This document shows positions 46,907 to 57,270 of a stretch of DNA of 64,000 nucleotides, one piece after another. Origin of the DNA: Coix lacryma-jobi var. lacryma-jobi (taxonomy: Eukaryota; Streptophyta; Magnoliopsida; Poales; Poaceae); NCBI GenBank assembly GCA_009763385.1, contig CM019823.1, positions 91,337,104 to 91,401,103 on the forward strand, read 5' to 3'. The position numbers and the translations under genes were made by a program. The stretch's first letter is position 1. Each line of letters begins with the position of its first letter. The notes beneath the pieces were generated by a model. It saw only the letters and a list, made by a program, of their open reading frames with translations. It had not been told where the DNA came from and searched no databases.

Positions 46907-47789
46907 ATGGCGAGCCATGATGACCGCGGCAAGCGCCCGGCGACTGAGGAGGCCGAGGGGAGCCGCGCTCGGCGCCTCCGTCAGCGCGGGTAGGACTCCT
47001 CGCTTACGTCCTTTGTGGCAGTTTCTTGAAAACCTCGCTCACACTCTGTTACTGCTCGCCGACAGGATCCCCGTTATCTCTTCCGCCGGCGGGCATGCCC
47101 GGCCTTCTCCAGCGCCGGGGAGGCCAGAGGCTCCACCATCGGGCTCGTCGAGCTCCTCCGACAGCCTCTCCTACCACTCCCATCCTTGGGAGGCGAGCCC
47201 GGACCGGGACTCCGACGACGGCCTCTACGACCACAACGACGCCTTGAACTTCATGGCGCTGCGGGACGAGTCCCGGGAAGAGCTGGCCGCCGTCTCGAAG
47301 CAGTACGGGATTGACCAGCTGGAATGGGAGGACCAGCGCCGGCAGTTCTGCGACGCAATCACGGGTATGAACGCCCAATCCTGGATCGGCTTTCGGTCGT
47401 TCTTGTTGATCTTTTAACCGATCCATTCCATTTTGTCGCTCACAGCGCTGTCTGAAGAACTGGAGCGCCTGAAGATGGCGGCGAACGCCGTCGCAGACCG
47501 GGTGAACGCCCAGGGCGTCACCGCCGATGCGCGCCTGGCCAACGTGCACGGCCGCATCGAGCAGGTCGCCCTGCAGGGTGTGCACCACGGCGTGGCGCTG
47601 GGGCTGTCGGCGCTGACGGTCCGCACGGAGGAGGACTTCTCCGTGACGCCGGTTGGCTTCCCCGGCGGGGCATGTCCGGAAGACGTCGAACAGATCGACG
47701 ATTTTCTGGACTCCTACGAGGATCACGCTCACGCCCTCACCGCAGTCACCAATCCGCAGACGGTCATCAACAAGGTGCTTGGTAACTGA
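46907..47789 (+). CDS. Intact antisense gene of the Tat element, three exons, 241 aa, acidic coiled-coil protein of unknown function
   Basis: Exons 46907-46989, 47066-47364 and 47446-47789. All introns are GT-AG (GTAGGACT...GCCGACAG and GTATGAAC...GCTCACAG), and the phases (83, 299, 344 nt) join into 242 codons with no stop until TGA at 47787-47789. Exon 1 encodes a basic start (MASHDDRGKRPATEEAEGSR). Exon 2 begins with a Pro/Ser-rich run and an acidic patch (SPDRDSDDGLYDHNDALNFM). Exon 3 is helical with heptads (SEELERLKMAANAVADRVN) and an acidic end (EDVEQIDDFLDSYEDHAHAL). No signal peptide or membrane segment. It lies antisense between pol and the PMD gene, has its own TATA box, and its first codons resemble those of the PMD gene. 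I do not recognise a named domain. Confidence 0.75.
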
Positions 47790-48077
47790 TCTGCACTTTC
47801 GTACCGCCCCAACTTATGAACAATGCTCTACTTTGCCATGTTCACGCGTACAATCTGTTTTCCCTTTCTGTGCTTGTCTAGTGTTCGATCTCTTCATTGA
47901 ACCGATTGCACAGCACCGCGTGCATTTGGTTCTGTTTTAGCGTTTTTCGCGCTAAAGGCGACACATGCCGTGTCGGCTGTTTTTGCTCTAAGGGCGATAG
48001 AACCTATCGGCCATTTTTTGTGCTAAGGGCGACACAACCTTGTATCGGCCGTCGGTGCCCGCTAGTCCTTGATTCCG
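47790..48077. other. Spacer between convergent pol and antisense gene
   Basis: No coding signal. Short repeats of GCTAAGGGCGA(T/C)A...CGGCC occur three times at about 47952-48050. The pol stop (minus strand) and the antisense gene stop (plus strand) converge here, so overlapping 3' ends are likely. Confidence 0.5.
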
Positions 48078-49350
48078 TTATGCACCGACCTCCACGCTAG
48101 GATGAAATCTCTTTAGATAACGTCCATTAATTGCCCTAGCAAACTCTTCTCCTTGGAGGGTTTTCAGAATGTACGCATTACCCGGAGCACGTCTCAGAAC
48201 TCGAAAAGGCCCTTCCCAGTTAGGGGACCATTTGCCGAATGCCTTATCTTTGGTACCGATCGGCAAGACAATTTCCAAACCAAGTCTCCTTCTTCGAATC
48301 CTTTTTCTTTCACTTTCGAATTGTAGTACTTGGCAACGCGTATCTTGTTCTTTTCAATATTTTCCAAGGCCTTGAGACGAATCAAATGCAAATCCTCTAG
48401 CTCATCCATCATCAAATCTTTATAATTCTCTTTGGCTAGATCGTTCTGCAATGTAACTCGTCTTGACCCCGATTGCAATTCCCATGGTAGCACTGCGTGA
48501 TGCCCATAGACCAACTCGTATGGTGACGTCTGAGTCGACCCATGACAAGCCATTCGGTAAGCCCACAAAGCTTCGTTGAGTACCAAGTGCCACCTTTTAG
48601 GTTTCTCTTCGATCTTCTTTTGAATGATCTTAATCATGATTTTGTTAGAAGCCTCTGCCTGCCCATTGGCCTGTGCATAATAAGGGGAGGAATTATATAG
48701 CTTAATCCCCATCCCTTCGGCAAAGTCACAAAACTCCGAGGAAGTGAACTGAGTTCCCTGATCGGTAGTGATGGACTGAGGGATGCCGAATCGGTAAATG
48801 ATGTGCTCCCTGACGAAGGACACCATGTTCTCTGATGTCACCTTCTTCAATGGGATGGCTTCAACCCACTTAGTGAAATAATCCGTGGCTAACAGAACAA
48901 ACTTATGTCCCTTGCTAGATGGAGGGTGGATCTGGCCGATCAAATCAATGCCCCATCCTCTGAAAGGCCAAGGCTTAATGATCGGATTCATGGCCGATGC
49001 TGGGCCCTTTGCACATTGCCGAATCGCTGGCAATCCTGACAACCTCTGTAGTATTCGAAGCAATCTTCGAGCATAGTCGGCCAAAAAATCCAGTCCTCCT
49101 GATTATCCATCTCATACGGTGAGCCGACTGGTGTGCACCACATACGCCTTCGTGCACCTCATACATCAGTTTCCTAGCCTCGTCTTGGTTCAGGCACTTA
49201 AGCAAAACCCCATCTATGGATTTGTAGTACAATTGATTGTCCAAGAGCGTAAACTTAAGGGCCTTGTACCTGAGTTTTCGGGAGACTTTTCTGGATGGGT
49301 CCCTGAGGTAATCGGCAATGTTGTCTCTCCAGTCTTCAATTGCCTGACTA
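48078..49350 (-). pseudogene. Tat element Pol: integrase
   Basis: Inserts element cDNA into the genome. The N-terminal zinc region lies in the frame ending 48975 (HEGVCGAHQSAHRM near 49150). The catalytic core is in 49084-48194 with the D-D-E signature residues in WGIDLIGQI, TTDQGTQF and ANGQAEASNK. After a break near 48200-48270 the C-terminal strand-rich domain (WEGPFRVLRRAPGNAYIL) runs to the stop at 48078-48080. At least two frame breaks. Confidence 0.9.
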
Positions 49351-49360
49351 TCACTTGGGA

Positions 49361-51370
49361 TTACTTGATCACCTTCTGGGGTTGTTTGCTCTTCTCAAGT
49401 GCAAAAATGTTTTGATTCTCCCTATACCCGGATGCTGCCTGAGCCAACTGGTTTGCTTCTTCGTTTTGCCCCCTAGGAATATGTTGCAAGGTTGCTGATC
49501 GAAACTGTCTAAGGAGCTCTTGGCAACCTTCGAGATATTCCTGCAGCGTGTCGTTTTTGCACTCGTACTCACCTGTCAGCTGCCTGATCACCAACTCCGA
49601 GTCACCGAAGATCTCTACGGCGTCTGCCTTAACGTCCACGAGCAACCGCAATCCTCGAAGCAGTGCCTCATACTCCGCTTGATTATTAGTCACCGGGTAC
49701 TCGATCGGTATAGAGTATTTGAAAGGTGCCCCCTTGGGAGAAATCAACATGATCCCGACTCCACCACCTTTGCTACACGACGATCCATCAAAAAACAATG
49801 CCCAGGGGGCAATGGTTACTATGTTAGCGTTAGGATCACGATGGTGAGTGACGAAATCAGCCATAATCTGGCCTTTAACAGCCTTTGCCGATTCAAAACG
49901 CAAATCAAATTCAGAAAGAGCTAAAACCCATTTACCGATCCTTCCACTTAAAATCGGCATTGATAACATGTGCTTGATTACATCAAACTCTGATACTACC
50001 ACGCATTCGGCATTCAATAGATAGTGCCGAAACTTGGTACAGGAATAGAAAACGCACAAGCACAACTTTTCCGTAGCCGAATACCTCGTTTCGGGGTCCA
50101 GTAGCTTTCGGCTAAGATAGGCTATGACTCTCTCTTTTCCTTCGAATTCTTGCATGAGGGCCGACCCTATTGTTAGGTTGTCGGCCGCCACGTACAACTT
50201 GAAAGGCCTGTCGAGTTGTGGAGGAACCAATACTGGTGGTGCCTTCATGTATTCTTGATCTCATCGAAAGCCTTTTGTTGCACGTCACCCCACACGAACT
50301 CCTGATCTTTCTTGAGCTTCAACAGTGGAGAGAATGGTAGCACTCGCTCGGACAAGTTGGATATAAACCTTCTGACAAAGTTGATCTTGCCGAGCAGTGA
50401 TTGCAGTTCTTTGAGATTGGTCGGCGGCACTACCTTATCAATTGCTTCCATGCTCTTTTTGCCTACCTCGATGCCTCTTTTGTGGACCAAGAATCCCAGA
50501 AACTCCCCGGCCGACACCCCAAATGCACACTTGGTTGGATTCATCTTTAAACCGTGTTTCCTTGTGCACTCCAGGGTCTTCCTTAAATCGGCTAAGTGTC
50601 TTTCTTTGCTTCCCGACTTGACCACCACGTCATCAATGTAGATTTCTACGACTTTGCCGATCAACTCATGGAATATGTAATTCATGGCCGCTGGTAAGTA
50701 GCACCGGCATTTTTCAAACCAAAGGTCATGACAATCCATTCAAACAAACCTATATGGCCAGGGCACCTGAAGGCGGTCTTTGCCACGTCCTCTGCAGCCA
50801 TGAAGATCTGGTTGTAACCCGCATTGCCGTCCATAAAACTTATAATTTCAAAACCGGCCGAAGCATCTACTAGCAAGTCGGCCACTGGCATTGGATAACC
50901 GTCCATAGGAGTGGCTTTGTTGAGGTTCCTGAAGTCGATGCAGATTCTCATCTTCCCGTTCTTCTTGTACACCGGGACAATATTGGAGATCCAGTCCGCA
51001 TATCGACACGGCCGAATGAAATTAGCTTCTAGTAATCTTTCCACTTCCTTTTTCACGTCGGCCAACACCTCCTCCTTGTAGATCCTACGTGGAGGTTGTT
51101 TATATGGGCGGTGGTACCGGGTTTGATCGGCAATTTATGCTCAACGATGGACCGATCCAATCCGGGCATTTCTGTGTAGTCCCAAGCGAAACAATCTTTG
51201 AACTCTTTTAGAAGATCTACTAGTTGCACTCTGAAATCAGGGTCTAAACTGGAACTTACAAACATCGGCCTCTTCTTACTTGTGTCACCAACATCCACCT
51301 CTTCCAACTCGTCGGCCGACGTGAAGCCACGTCCCAGTTTGCCCTCGCTGTTGTCGGTTGGGTTATCCAT
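49361..51370 (-). pseudogene. Tat element Pol: RT, RNase H and second (archaeal-type) RNase H
   Basis: RT frames: 51370-51053 linker, 51068-50682 with RICIDFRNLNKATP and MTFGLKNAGATYQR, 50739-50245 with EIYIDDVVVKS (the YIDD catalytic box) and GFLVHKRGIE. The frame 50248-49361 holds the first RNase H (LYVAADNLTIGSAL, RYSATEKLCL) and then a second one (ALFFDGSSCSKGGGVGI, NNQAEYEALLRGL, GDSELVIRQ), the Tat-lineage signature. Breaks lie near 51060, 50700 and 50246. The 295-codon RNase H segment is open. Confidence 0.93.
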
Positions 51371-52285
51371 CTAAAAGAAGCTTTGAGAGCCGATTGCTTG
51401 GATCGGCTGTTGATCTCTACCATAGACGTTGACAGGACCTTCTCCCCACACGCGATCGGAGAAGCAGTCTACTCCGTCGAATTCCCAGTAAGTGGGCTCA
51501 ATGGTGGCAACACTCACCGAGTCGTCAGCTTGGACAATCTCGATGTCATCTCCAACCCACTGTATGAGTATTTGATGCATGGTTGAAGGTATGCAGCAGT
51601 TGGCGTGGATCCAATCCCTGCCCAAAAGCAGGCTGTATGCCCCCTTGCCATCAATGACAAAGAAGGTCGTGATGAGCGTCTTGGATCCAATCATCAATTC
51701 CACGTGCACGGCACCCCGAGTGTCAGAGGGATTGCCGGCAAAGTCACGGAGTATCATATCCGTTTTGAGCAGGTCTTCATCGTTCATGCCCAGCTTTCTG
51801 AAGGTGGCGTAAGGCATGATGTTGATCGCTGCGCCGCCATCGACAAACATCTTGGTTAGCGGCTTTCCGTTGACGTACCCCTTGACATACAACGGCTTCA
51901 AATGCCGATGCTTGGCTGGCTTGTCAAATGCTGCCTTCTGAGACAACACGAGCTGTGCCGCGAGCTCGTCGTGCTCGGCCTCGTCGGAGTCCGAACACGC
52001 CTCGTCCTGTGCCCCCTGGCGATTGGAGCCATGAATTCCAGGGGAAGGAAGAAAGTCATGGCCACGCCAGCGCCTTGTCAGTGTCGTCTGGTTCCTTCGG
52101 GCGCCACTCTTGCTTCTTCCCATCGGCAGCTGCTTCTTCCAACTCCCTATTCCGGAGGCGCTGCACCCTCCTTTTCTGGCTCTTTCTGAGCCCTGGCGGG
52201 CACCACTGCCCTTTTGCCACCTATATGGGCGGGGCTTGTGCCTCCTCGCTGTCATCCTGGTGGTGCACCCACTCCTGGTCGGCAT
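51371..52285 (-). pseudogene. Tat element Pol: aspartic protease region
   Basis: A 304-codon open frame. The aspartic protease signature FVDGGAAINIM lies near 51860-51830, with the flap-side block SLLLGRDWIHA near 51630. Residues before about 51990 are in a basic linker that seems to come from a shifted Gag frame. The frame ends with TAA or TAG just before the RT linker at 51370, so a recoding event or base loss separates protease and RT. Confidence 0.85.
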
Positions 52286-52447
52286 ATCTTTTGGCTCGCC
52301 GATCCGGGCTTCTCATTTTTAGGCGCCGATCGTCCATTGGGATGCGTGCTCCCAACCTTTCGTGGACGGGACGGCGGTTGACCCGATCCTGCCTATACCC
52401 CCTGTACTGATCGCTGCATTCAGGGCAGTTGTTGACGGCAGGCAGTT

Positions 52448-54651
52448 TCAAGCCTTCGTTCCAGCAGTGGCGGAAGAACGGGCAGCCCCAGTGAGCTTGC
52501 TCCCGCTCTTGGCGGTGTTCTTGTTCCCAGCGATGGGCCTGTTCTCTGTGGTAAGCCCTCTCCTCCAGACGATACCGGTGCTCTCCGTGTGACCGTCTTC
52601 ACGCTGGTATTCCTCCGCGAGTTCTCGCTCTTCGCGTTGGAGACGCCTCTGCTCTTTCTCATTTTGCCGGCGCCACTTGTTAAGGAGATCTCTGTGGGTA
52701 GGCCTGCGCCTGGAAGATGACTCTCCGTGCTCGTATCGGCTATTCGTGGCTTGGGCGCGCTGCCGGAGCTCATCGCCAGTGATTTGCCGATCGGGATCCA
52801 CTGCGCCAGATTCGCGCGCCTTGTCGGAGGTGAGGACTTTGACTTTGCCCTTGCCTCTGGGATCCTCTGGGGCTACCATGTTCACTGAGAAGAACACGGC
52901 GTTCTGGGCGAAGGGGTTGGCATCGATCTTCATCTTGCCATTGAACTTGATGTGTCCGTCCTGGATGGCCTTCTGGATCCTTGTCCTGAACACACGGCAA
53001 TCATTAATAGAATGAGTGTTAGTGTTATGAAAGCCGCAGTTTCTTGTCTTTAACCCCTCCAGGACGCAGCATCGGGTGATCCGGGGGTAGCCTGACTCTT
53101 CCTTCGGCGACCAGAAACTCGAAGAGCTTGTCGGCCTTGGTGACGTCGAAGTCGTATGCCCCCTTCTGCTGGCGCAGCCATTGCTTGTTGGCCTGGGTCG
53201 GCTCTTGCCCCAGTTGAGCTCTGCAGCGGCCACCTCATCTTCGGCATCGGTATAGTCATCGGCTTCGTCCAGGAAAGCCTGATACATCTGGGCCGCGACA
53301 TTGTCCCTCTGGAAGCGCCCTTCCCTCCGGAAGCCTTGCGCTTGGATAGTCATTTCATTCAGCCGGCGAGAGAGATGACCCAGGTCCTCAAACTCCTGGC
53401 CGAAGAGCTTGTCCCTGATGCTCGGGAGCATGCCTGCCACGGCCAATGGTGGAAGCTGGTCGTCCGGCAGGTACATGCCGAAGCACTGGCTCTTGACTTC
53501 CCTAAACCTGCGCAGGTAGTCCTGCGGTGTCTCATTTGGCCTCTGGCGCACATACATGATGTCCACCAGCTTCTTCTCCTTGGTGCCCGTGTAGAAGTGC
53601 GTATGGAACTTCTGTTCCAAGTCTGCCAAAGAGAGAATAGAGCCGGTGCAGAGACGTGAACCAAGCGAACGCCGGCCCAGTGAGCGATGACGGGAAGTAC
53701 CGAACCCTGAAGGCATCCTCGGTATTGGCCTCTCCAAGCTGGAGCAGATAGCGACTGATGTGCTCCACCGTGCTAGTGTCGTCTAAGCTGGAGAACTTGG
53801 ACAGGTCTGTCGGCACTTTGACTCTGGGAGGCAGAGCCACACGGTGGAACCATTCGGGGAACGGAGATCTGTAAGCATAAGTGCCCTTAGGCTTCAGGCC
53901 GAAAGTGCGCTGCATCATATCTGCCATCTTCTCTAGCATGACATCGACATTAGAGTCGGCGGTCTTTTCGGCCGTCGGCTTCCCATATCCTGGATGTGGG
54001 GCGCCCTCTATGTTGTGAGGCTCAAGCATTCATGGTACCCGTTTCCGTAGTAGTCCTTTATGAGCCTATAGGTTTGCGGGGAGATCTTGCGTGTTGACTC
54101 TGGCGGCTGACCCTTAGTGCCGAACGTGAGCTGACCCATGGTCGGCAATGGCCCTCTGGCGTGTGCTTCTCTTGAATGGTCAGCGCCTGATTGAGCCTTA
54201 GGCGGGGTCTCCTCACCAGCAGCTCCTGCCCCTTGAGGTGATTCGGCAGATTGAAAAGATGTGGTCCTGCTATAGGGCCAAACTCCGCCTCCATAAGTTC
54301 ATCGGCCTTGGGGCCGAATTGGGCGATCATGATGGTGCGGAAAGTGTTGAGAAACGCCCCATGCATGCGACCGATGGCACCAGAGACAGCTTCGTTGATT
54401 ATGTGAGACATTTTCAACACTGCCTCCACTTCCCCGGGATCATTCGGGTTGAGCTGGACGGGCTTCGGCAGATCGTGCAGACGGCGAACCTTTCCGCTCT
54501 TGTTCTTGGAAAAGGCTTCTAGGCACTTGGCCTGGAATTCGGCACAAGCATTATCCACCTGCTCTTGTACTCGTCGGGTAGTTCAGCGAGCTGCACCTGC
54601 ACGAGCCCCGCCTTGTTGCTGGCCTCGGCTTCAGTGACTTCGACCATTGCT
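52448..54651 (-). pseudogene. Tat element Gag (frame-broken)
   Basis: Starts at an ATG near 54649 (MVEVTEAEASNKAGLV). Frame breaks lie near 54550, 54170-54030 and 53740-53530. The retrotransposon gag domain is in 54029-53532 (FPSSLTGPAFAWFTSL) and 53737-52448 (LADLEQKFHTHFYTG, QRPNETPQDYLRRFREVKSQ). The C-terminal part holds a Cys/His region, CGFHNTNTHSINDC (near 53035-52995), and a long charged helix (NEKEQRRLQREERELAEEY). Function: particle assembly. Length and order fit Tat elements. Confidence 0.88.
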
Positions 54652-54667
54652 GCAGGAAAAAAGGGTC

Positions 54668-54689
54668 CCACCGGGCGTGCCAAAAAGTG
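54668..54689 (-). other. PBS region of the Tat element
   Basis: Just inside the 5' LTR the minus strand reads CACTTTTTGGCACGCCCGG followed by TGGGACCC, the typical post-LTR sequence of grass Tat elements. The tRNA identity is not assigned here. Confidence 0.65.
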
Positions 54690-56076
54690 TGTTGGCACCA
54701 AAAGTGACGCACTGTGCCAATCACACAGCAAGCCGGAGAAGCTGGCTTCAAACGTGGCCCGGGTGCTCAGAAGTCCGGTGCGTGCCAGTCAGTTTGCCCT
54801 GCAACTAACAAGGGAAAGAAACTGTTAAATACAAAGCTGGAACATGCCGGGTATGACCAGACAGTTCCAAGATATACGGCCCTGAAGCCACTTACGACGA
54901 CATATAGCTATGAAAGCTATCTGCCAACAGGTTTAAAGATTATTCGGCCATATGAACAGAGTTACGCGTGAACAACAGGTTGCCGAACACGTTTGCATGA
55001 AAATCGTACTTGCATGATGTATTAAATATAAGTTAAAGCTTAACCATCTCGGTTGTACAACCGAATTGGGTCCATGGGGATTGAACATACAAACTAAGCA
55101 TGACTAAACTAATCTAAAGCCGGCGCCTGCCGCACGACACCTAGCTCTATCATAGGTCAAGTATACTCAACGTGCATGAACCCTCACCATGTGACAATCC
55201 AGATACGATCCAATCGGCTATTACGAACAATAGATCTACTGCATAAAAGACTTTACAATAATAAACGCGAAAGAAGAGCAGATCTATAAAATATAAGCCG
55301 AACCGAACGGTATCTAGATTGGCAAAAGTGTTTGATGAAATAAACATAATAAACATATAACACAAGGTAACTTAATGAATCTATCAGATTTGCCAAATCT
55401 AACAGAGCCGATAACTATTTTACTCATGACTCAATCCGCCGCACGATACAAGGCATGAGCAAAAACTTCCCGTCATAAGCTTAAATCCGCCGCACGATAC
55501 TAAGCTTAACGTACGAGACTACTTGCACCATCTCTAATCCGCCGCACGATACTAGACATGATAACAAGGTTGCCGGAACTTACGGAGGTCGACGGATCGA
55601 TGGCCCCTCTCGAAGAACGCGATGACACGACTTGGACTCGAAGACGGCACGGGGCCGGGTTGGTTTATTGATTGTGAACGTTTTTACAATAGTCTCAGGG
55701 TTTATATTATACCCTGGTGTTCTACGAGTCCTAGGAGGACACGATTACAACACAAAACAGGAAACTTATCTAAATACGATGCCTTTTATTCTAAGCCTCC
55801 CTTAATAATCGGCACGTGCTAACAATGACGAGATCTTCTGTTGCCGAATCTTCTGATATGCCGTATTTGTCGCAAACCGACTTAGCCTGAGGTAGCCGAC
55901 TGCAGCGCCATATTGCCGAATCCACCTCCCGTTTGACCAGTCGCCTCCACAGCCTTACCGAATCGATTGGATTAGCCGACCGTGCTTGTTATCTACCGAA
56001 TTCCTTAGGTGGTGATTTCTCCCGAACCTGCGCCGTGCTGGCCCACTTGTCATAGTGCGAAAATTCTGTGTTAACA
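54690..56076 (-). repeat. 5' LTR of the Tat element
   Basis: Plus strand TGTTGGCACCAAAAGTG...GTGTTAACA, 1,387 bp, near-identical to 41950-43352 apart from small indels and a few substitutions. Confidence 0.93.
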
Positions 56077-57228
56077 TTTACCATAGCAACAACAACCTCA
56101 TGTGCAATCTCAAGCATGGCATTTGATTCCACTAGCTTCTCATGTGAGCACTTAAGATGGGTGAAGTCCTCTTGTAGGAACTTGTGCTCATATGAGAGAT
56201 CACTCATTTTTGCCTTAAGCATGTAGTTCTCCTTCTCTAGCCTTTCCACATTAGATAGAGAGTTTAGTAGCTAAGGCATGCTCAATTGACAATTTTCATA
56301 CCTTTCTTCTAATGCCTTTAGCTCTTCTAATTTGGAGATGAGAAACTCTTCTTGATTTTGAAGGGATTGCTCTTGTTCATCCACCTCCTTTCTAGCTCAT
56401 CATTTTTCTTCAGCAAGTTGACGAACAAAGCTTATCTTCATCATACTTGAGATAATCAAGCGATTCATCATCTTCATCATCCTCATCGCTCTCTACTTGA
56501 TTATCTCTTGATGCCTTCTCCTTGATCTCACCAAGAATCTTCTCTTGATCTTTCTTGGTTGCTTTCTTCTTGTTCTTCTTGGTCATGAGACACAAGTGAT
56601 GAGTATCATGAGCTACGAGGTTGACTCATCACTTGGTCGCCACCGAGCATGAGAGTCGTTGCTGTCTGCTGCTAGCTCCCTATCTGCTGGGCTGATACCG
56701 GACATGTCCGGTACCCATACCGGACATGTCCGGTATGGACAGACAGGGTCCAGAGCAGCAGCAGATGGCAGCCCTCGATCCGGCTCGCCTTACTTGAGGC
56801 TTCTTGAGGCTTCCTCACATGATGATGACTCAATGGACTTCATTTCCATTGAATCACAATCATATGCTTCATCACATTTGACTTCCCATACAAGTGAGCA
56901 AGTCTAGTCCAAATGACATGAGCACTCTCCGATGGAGATTCTCCATTGTAGATAGCCTCCTTAAGAACCTCTGCACTCAATGAGTTCAACATGATCAAAC
57001 ACGCATGAGCATTGAGTTGCCACATATCTCTTCCTCTTTTGTCAAGTTCTTATAGTTGCTCCAATCAACTATAGAAAGAGATATGCTTGCATCCACAATA
57101 TGCTCAATAATGGGGCTAATAGCCCGAAATGCATTGAGTACATAAGATGACCAAGATAGAAAGTTTGAACCATCATTTTGAAGAAGCCCACCACGTTTGT
57201 CTCCATAGGCGAATCCATTGGTTCTCAC
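56077..57228 (-). pseudogene. Sirevirus Gag N-terminal part (family E element, minus strand)
   Basis: Begins near 57228 (FLSWSSYVLNAFRAISP) just after the LTR and PBS. Continues with WTRLAHLYGKSNV (near 56910), an interrupting palindrome-rich segment (56640-56800), a Lys-rich and acidic part (KKNKKKATKKDQEKILGE to ESDEDDEDDESLDYL, 56595-56440), and a coiled coil (ERLEKENYMLKAKMSDL near 56249). It is cut at 56077 by the Tat LTR. Breaks lie near 57000, 56840, 56600 and 56260. No zinc knuckle, pol or 3' LTR of this element is found in the window. Confidence 0.82.
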
Positions 57229-57270
57229 AAGCGGTGAAGCTCAAACGTGAGTCCAAGCTCCGATACCAAT

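Larger units (their letters stand above)
41950..56076 (-). mobile_element. Tat/Ogre-lineage Ty3-gypsy element with antisense genes, about 14.1 kb
   Basis: On the minus strand: 5' LTR (56076-54690), PBS region, gag, protease, RT, RNase H, a second RNase H, integrase (ending 48078), a 4.7-kb 3' region carrying two plus-strand genes, polypurine tract, and 3' LTR (43352-41950). RT-RNase H-integrase order defines Ty3-gypsy. The extra archaeal-type RNase H before integrase and antisense ORFs near the 3' LTR are hallmarks of the Tat lineage. The two LTRs appear nearly identical, so the insertion is young. No convincing target duplication is seen (CATAG left, TTTAC right) and the two flanks come from different element parts, suggesting later rearrangement. 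Confidence 0.9.

Noticed and set aside
41945..56085. CATAG on both sides of the Tat element as a target duplication
   Set aside because: On the right, CATAG begins five bases after the LTR end, and the wider flanks come from unrelated sequences. Most likely chance.
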